Source: Cristatella mucedo (taxonomy: Eukaryota; Bryozoa; Phylactolaemata; Cristatellidae). From it: DNA of 64,000 nucleotides. Shown here piece after piece: positions 60,506 through 64,000 of this stretch. Made by a program: the position numbers and the translations under genes. Each line of letters opens with the position of its first letter. Position 1 is the stretch's first letter. The stretch covers positions 4,394,001-4,458,000 of the forward strand of contig WPIO01000004.1 of NCBI GenBank assembly GCA_009760855.2, given 5' to 3'. The notes beneath the pieces were generated by a model. The model was given only the letters and a program-made list of their open reading frames with translations, ran no database searches and was not told the origin of the DNA.

Positions 60506-61274
60506 CCTGCCTAGTCTCTCTTCGAGAGATGTCTCCTTTTGCTCTGTATCCTTTATATAGAAATGATAATAAAAGGAACAAGAAACCTGACACAATCCGA
60601 GCGGCACCGGCCTCCTGCAGCCAACAACGCCGGCACTCCGGCTGCCTGCTGACGGCAACCCACAGACGGCGGCCGGCAGCTGTTGGGCTAGAAATAGACC
60701 TTGCTCGTGTCGTGACGGAGAGGGACCGTGTCGGGCAGCCGGCAGCTCAGCAGCAGGCCGGCACGGTTAACTACTAGCAGGACAACTGCTGACTAATTGC
60801 ATTGAAGTAGCTAATGAAAGCATTAGCCTCAGCCGGTTTTCGGGCCAGCTACTAGCTGCTGCAGCACACCTTGATTGGATGCCATTGCAAGATCATTAGC
60901 TAGGCGAAGTTCGGTGGGTGCTCTGCGGTCGGGTCCTTTGCAGCCACAGCCTCCAGCCACCCACCCATCCCACCCCCTAGAGGGGACTTCTCGCCGGCCT
61001 CCAAGCACGAGGTTCGACTTGCAACGCAAGCCTCGAAGCAGCCGGAGGCAATCCAAGACTATCCTAGCCCATCTCTCGGTCGTCTCGGTGTGACCGCCCC
61101 CGGGGCGAAGGCCAATTTGCAGGCAACTGCAGGGCAACCGGTGACATCGGGCCACCCTCGGCCTGCTTAGCAACGTGCCACTAATCATCCGTTTGGGAGC
61201 TGCCTGAGTCATGCAATATCGCCGAGAACCGGGTCGCGAACGCCCAGCGGTAGCCAGCGAAAGGCTTTATAGTC

Positions 61275-61275
<1 letters not shown>

Positions 61276-61362
<87 letters not shown>

Positions 61363-61390
61363 CAGACAGAGACAGAGACAGAGACAGAGG
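61276..61390. repeat. (GA)n and (GACA)n microsatellite
   Basis: About 34 GA units to 61344, then GACAGACAGA and GACAGA units to 61390. Confidence 0.96.
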
Positions 61391-62404
61391 GGGAAGGAGA
61401 GATACTAGGACAACCGAACGGCCGACAAGAGAGAAAGCGGCCGATCCAGACTATGCAGAGCAAGAGAGCATCTTGCCAAGGACGATGGCCGCCGGCCCAG
61501 GAGGCCGCATTGAACGCTAGCTGACGAAAGAGATGAAGTGATGCATAGTCGTCTCGGGCTTCCGGACTGCAGAGGGGACGAAACATAAGCAGGCACCAGC
61601 TGAGACAGCAGCAGCGTAGGAAAGAGCGACGCTGAAGCGAATACCGGTGGGCAGAGCAGGTATAAACGACGGTGCTCGTACGGCAGGCAGCTCGAACGGG
61701 TTAAGAAGCCGATCGCGACAGTTTTGGCTACACACATGCATGCACACAAGCTCGCACAGTGAGTAAACATGCACTAGTTTACGCGACAACGGACGGCATG
61801 ACACGTAGGCTAGTTGGGGGGGGGGTTCCAATCGCGACAGCACAATTTTAAGTAAGATCAAGGCAGCTCCGAAAGCCTGCTCGGAGGAGGTGACTACGGC
61901 CACGAGTAAGGAATGAAGAAATAGAGTAGGACCCTTCGGGAACTATGGCCAAAGAAGTGGTAGGAAGTAAGAGAGGTCAAAAGAGAAAGGGAGGGAGCTC
62001 TTCACCCTCGAGGTTTCCAACTGTACAAAACTAAAGTGAGCCAAGCGCTAGTTTTTGCAAATTGGCGAGTTTGGTCTATTTGGTCACTTGCCCTGCCCCC
62101 TGGCTTCAGGCAGGCCTGCTGAGCCGTTGTCTGCAGGCCATCAGCCACTCAGATAGCAGCAGCAGCAGCTGCTGCTGCGGCAGGTGGGTATAACTGGCTA
62201 AGCGATTTGACAGCACGAACGGAGGCCGAAGCATTGGCCAACAACCATCAGCCAAAAGTGTAAAGTCTGCTGCTTGCGACGCGCAAACTTCACACCTGCG
62301 AGCATTAGGAGCCGGCACGCTCGCACAGCGCAAAACATACACACTACAAACTCTCACCCAATAATAGACTGTACACGTAGACACATGCACAGCAGTGACA
62401 TAAC

Positions 62405-62607
62405 TTTTCCAGCCTAAGTAGCGTGCCTATAAAGAGATTTAGCTCACTTAGGGTACAATGCAAATGCTTACTATTATTATTATAATTATCACTTCTATTC
62501 TATTGCGTATCACTTTGCAGCAAATGTAAAGCGCCTAGAAAGAGATTAAGTTCTCTGAGGGCGCTTTATCAAGTGCAATATTATTATTATTATTATTATT
62601 ATTATCA
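62405..62607 (+). mobile_element. Two LINE family A tails in tandem
   Basis: First tail: GCCTATAAAGAGATTTAGCT, with ATT units near 62470-62487. Second: TATTCTATTGCGTATCACTT at 62498, CAAATGTAAAGCGCCTAGAA, TTCTCTGAGGGCGCTTTATC and (ATT)n at 62579-62606. The second appears identical to 26811-26905. Confidence 0.85.
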
Positions 62608-62705
62608 CTAACCCAATCCATGATCTCTCACTGTATCCACGCACACCTAGTAGTGGCCCCGATGCATAACATTCCAAAGGTTGGTCGATGCTTTCTATTC
62701 TGCTG

Positions 62706-62935
<230 letters not shown>

Positions 62936-63200
62936 CTTCTCTGAGCTACTCTTAACACATCTACTCTCCAAAGGCAAGGGCCGACGATAATGGGCTGGGC
63001 ACAGCTATTACTCCAGCAGGATCATGCCAGCCAGCTTCATCGTCATCTTAGAACACTTCAACGAGCCAGTCCTGTCCTGCAGTAGCCTGCTAAGCAGCCG
63101 ACAAAGCAGGGGTAGGGTGGGGGCTGGGGGTGTGCCGCCCTGGAGTAGTAGCACCGAGCATCACACAGCGTTGCTGCAGTGCTGCCGCGAAAGGGGTCGC

Positions 63201-63224
63201 TGCTGCTGCTGCTGCTGCTGCTGC
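63201..63224. repeat. (CTG)n trinucleotide microsatellite
   Basis: Eight CTG units just before the GC-rich right end. Confidence 0.93.
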
Positions 63225-63379
63225 TACTACTGGGAAGGGCTTGACCCTAGAGTTCAGTTCAGAAAGAAAGCCAGCCAGCCAGCCAAGCCAGACACCGGCC
63301 GTTAACGACGAGGAAGAAGCAGCGCCGCCGGCAGAGAGGGGGAACGAAGGTCGCCTTAGACCGGCTCTCCCGTTGGTCT

Positions 63380-64000
63380 TACCGACCAGCAGCCCGCCCA
63401 GACGAATGCCCGGCGGCGGCGGCTTAGTTCGACGCGAAAAGCTTAGCATTTTCGCCTGGGCCGCCTTAGCACTTTCGCCGCCCCCCCTCCCCCGCGCAGC
63501 CGCTGCCGCTCTAAGCGCTAGAGACAGCGCGCCCCGGCGTCGGCTGCACGCGCTCGCGCGCGCGGCCGCCGACGCGCGCGAGAGGCGCTCGCCGCGAACG
63601 ACGGCAAGCCGCGACCGGCCGAGCCGCCGCATCAACCACCACCCCCCCCCGGCCGCCGCCGCCTGTCTGAGGTGGCCTCTAACGTTAGACCGGCGGCAGA
63701 AGAGCCAAAAGCAAGCGCGCGCGCGAGTACGGGCGGTAGAGAACGTACGCGCGTACCAGTGCGAGCGAATCGCGGCTATCGCGCTGAGTCACAAAGGGGT
63801 GGGGGAGACGAAGGATGGGTTCGCACCTACCGTGCGGCCCCAGCGGTCTCTCCTCTCACGTCGGGGACCTCGCGCGCCCAGCGGTCACGGCGGCTATCGG
63901 CTACGGCTGAAGCTGCGAACGATTCTAAAGGCAAACGAAAAAGCGACACTTACGCGGCGCCCTGCAGTCCTCCGGTAGCCGCCTTGGGAACTCGCGACGG
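63380..64000 (-). promoter_or_regulatory. CpG-rich region, candidate promoter and first exon of the LAR gene
   Basis: CpG density and GC content rise sharply compared with the rest of the window, for example GCTCGCGCGCGCGGCCGCCG around 63550 and AAGCGCGCGCGCGAGTACGG around 63712. On the minus strand a consensus donor GTAAGT lies at 63953-63948, preceded by GGCGCCGC, so a 5' untranslated exon may end at 63954 and continue off the right edge. The gene upstream of 35828 needs a promoter, and no other CpG-rich stretch of this size was seen. Inference only. Confidence 0.45.

Noticed and set aside
63130-63978. 282-codon open frame on the plus strand
   Set aside because: It runs through (CTG)n and a very CpG-rich region where stop codons are rare; the product is Ala/Arg/Pro-rich without any domain. 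Better explained as a by-product of base composition.

Overview
The window is animal nuclear DNA of roughly balanced GC content, dense in microsatellites, with many introns and several families of LINE, SINE, LTR and DNA transposons. It contains one recognisable gene: the 5' (ectodomain) part of a LAR-type (type IIa) receptor protein tyrosine phosphatase on the minus strand. I can place 15 coding exons between 35828 (start codon) and the left edge. Together they give 3338 coding bases: a signal peptide, three Ig domains, and fibronectin-III repeats 1 to 7 plus the start of FN3-8. Every splice junction joins in frame. The rest of FN3-8, the membrane-proximal region, the transmembrane segment and the D1/D2 phosphatase domains lie off the left edge. 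The divergent Ig1 and the transposon set suggest an invertebrate, possibly a lophotrochozoan such as a flatworm or mollusc. That assignment is weak and the sequence alone does not settle it.

Layout. 1-5294 holds a tight cluster of FN3-3 to FN3-8 exons with short introns. 5295-12861 is an intron with an inverted pair of tRNA-derived SINEs and a CR1/L2-like LINE 3' end. 12862-19029 holds FN3-2, FN3-1 and Ig3. 19030-29575 holds Ig2 (two exons) and Ig1, separated by introns with LINE copies. 35714-35828 is the signal-peptide exon. From 35829 to about 63950 there is no convincing host gene; this is probably a very long first intron. It carries L2-like LINEs (one retains endonuclease, reverse transcriptase and C-terminal blocks), a degenerate Ty3/gypsy pol with nested elements, two SPIN-like hAT elements and another hAT MITE, all with 8-bp target duplications, tRNA-derived SINEs, and a small fragment resembling a PKC-family kinase. 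The right end (about 63380-64000) is very GC- and CpG-rich and has a consensus minus-strand donor at 63953-63948, so it may be the promoter and untranslated first exon of the phosphatase gene.

The most interesting signals are: the SPIN-like hAT elements (a family known for horizontal transfer between animal phyla); a SINE family that shares its 3' tail with the resident L2-like LINE; loss of the lysine loop and core Trp in Ig1, which would be expected to weaken heparan-sulfate binding; almost uniformly phase-1 exons with junctions where vertebrate genes insert the meA and meB micro-exons; a long (CT)n tract and a (TG)n tract just upstream of the FN3-4 and FN3-7 exons on the transcribed strand; and a perfect 21-bp fold-back palindrome.
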